A stretch of 42,973 bases of DNA from NCBI GenBank assembly GCA_030378085.1, contig JAUCGK010000005.1, positions 1-42,973 on the forward strand, in the 5' to 3' direction. The number at the start of each line of letters is the position of its first letter. The first letter of the stretch is position 1. Under the pieces are notes generated by a model, which saw only the letters and a list, made by a program, of their open reading frames with translations, was not told the origin of the DNA and ran no database searches. Below are positions 42,780-42,973 of the stretch, piece by piece. The stretch is from Candidatus Parabeggiatoa sp. HSG14 (GTDB taxonomy: Bacteria > Pseudomonadota > Gammaproteobacteria > Beggiatoales > Beggiatoaceae). Both the position numbers and the translations under genes were made by a program.

Positions 42780-42878
42780 TCTTATGATGTTAATTTAATA
42801 TTAAATATTAATAAGTTATAATTTTTTATATCAATGTATTAATAACTGATGTTACGCATTGAACTTCAAATAATTTTA

Positions 42879-42973
42879 GGGACACCCCCCTAACCCCCCG
42901 TACACGGGTGGAACCAAACATCATTCGACACTTTGCTTTTTCTATTTTGGGACTTCCCCCTGTGTACGGGGGG
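42879..42973. repeat. G-run terminal repeat, right copy
   Basis: It starts GGACACCCCCCTAACCCCCC and runs off the window in CCCCCTGTGTACGGGGG. Positions 42917-42973 repeat the first bases of the window with small differences; 42880-42903 is the inverted arm. Confidence 0.82.

Noticed and set aside
1-42973. Complete circular plasmid
   Set aside because: The matching ends differ in sequence and length, and no replication or partition gene is present. The right half carries normal chromosomal genes.

Overview
The window reads as a gammaproteobacterial contig from a large sulfur bacterium of the Beggiatoa/Thiomargarita type (Thiotrichaceae). This is inferred from several traits seen together: AT-rich DNA, many kinds of short palindromic repeats, expansion of the AAA-ATPase_like/PD-(D/E)XK family, very long secreted proteins built from LamG, Calx-beta and propeller modules around a caspase/legumain-like peptidase, and ordinary gammaproteobacterial housekeeping genes (trhP, queD, yhdJ). 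The assignment cannot be proven from sequence alone.

Left part (about 1-29,700) is accessory. It holds two copies of one layout: a + strand ATPase-nuclease gene (150-1937; 19148-20935), a duplicated hairpin just after its stop codon, then a convergent giant secreted protein gene on the - strand (2004-11948, 3314 aa; 21024-28343, 2439 aa). The two giant proteins share a clan CD cysteine peptidase core and a conserved C-terminal domain but carry different outer modules: a seven-blade WD40 propeller in one and an eight-unit YVTN propeller in the other. Pieces of a third set survive: a signal-peptide stub cut off by a palindromic element (12671-13042) and a 41-codon ATPase fragment (28914-29036). 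Between the two copies lie an unrelated ATPase with a winged helix and a PD-(D/E)XK domain (14217-16034) and a TpsA-like haemagglutinin exoprotein (16604-18874).

Right part (about 29,700-42,600) looks like ordinary chromosome. It has a large hybrid histidine kinase with three receiver domains, an exported protein of unknown function, trhP downstream of a GGDEF diguanylate cyclase gene in one transcription unit, queD (+) converging on an RND-type membrane fusion protein gene (-), and mocA-like and yhdJ genes two bases apart.

The intergenic DNA is filled with small non-autonomous palindromic elements of at least eight families. One TA-flanked family has three copies; one of these carries a 90-bp element with an 8-bp target duplication and itself sits inside a third palindrome. 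One hairpin type has entered a coding region in frame. Both window ends lie in one G-run/C-run repeat family, which probably explains why the contig stops there.
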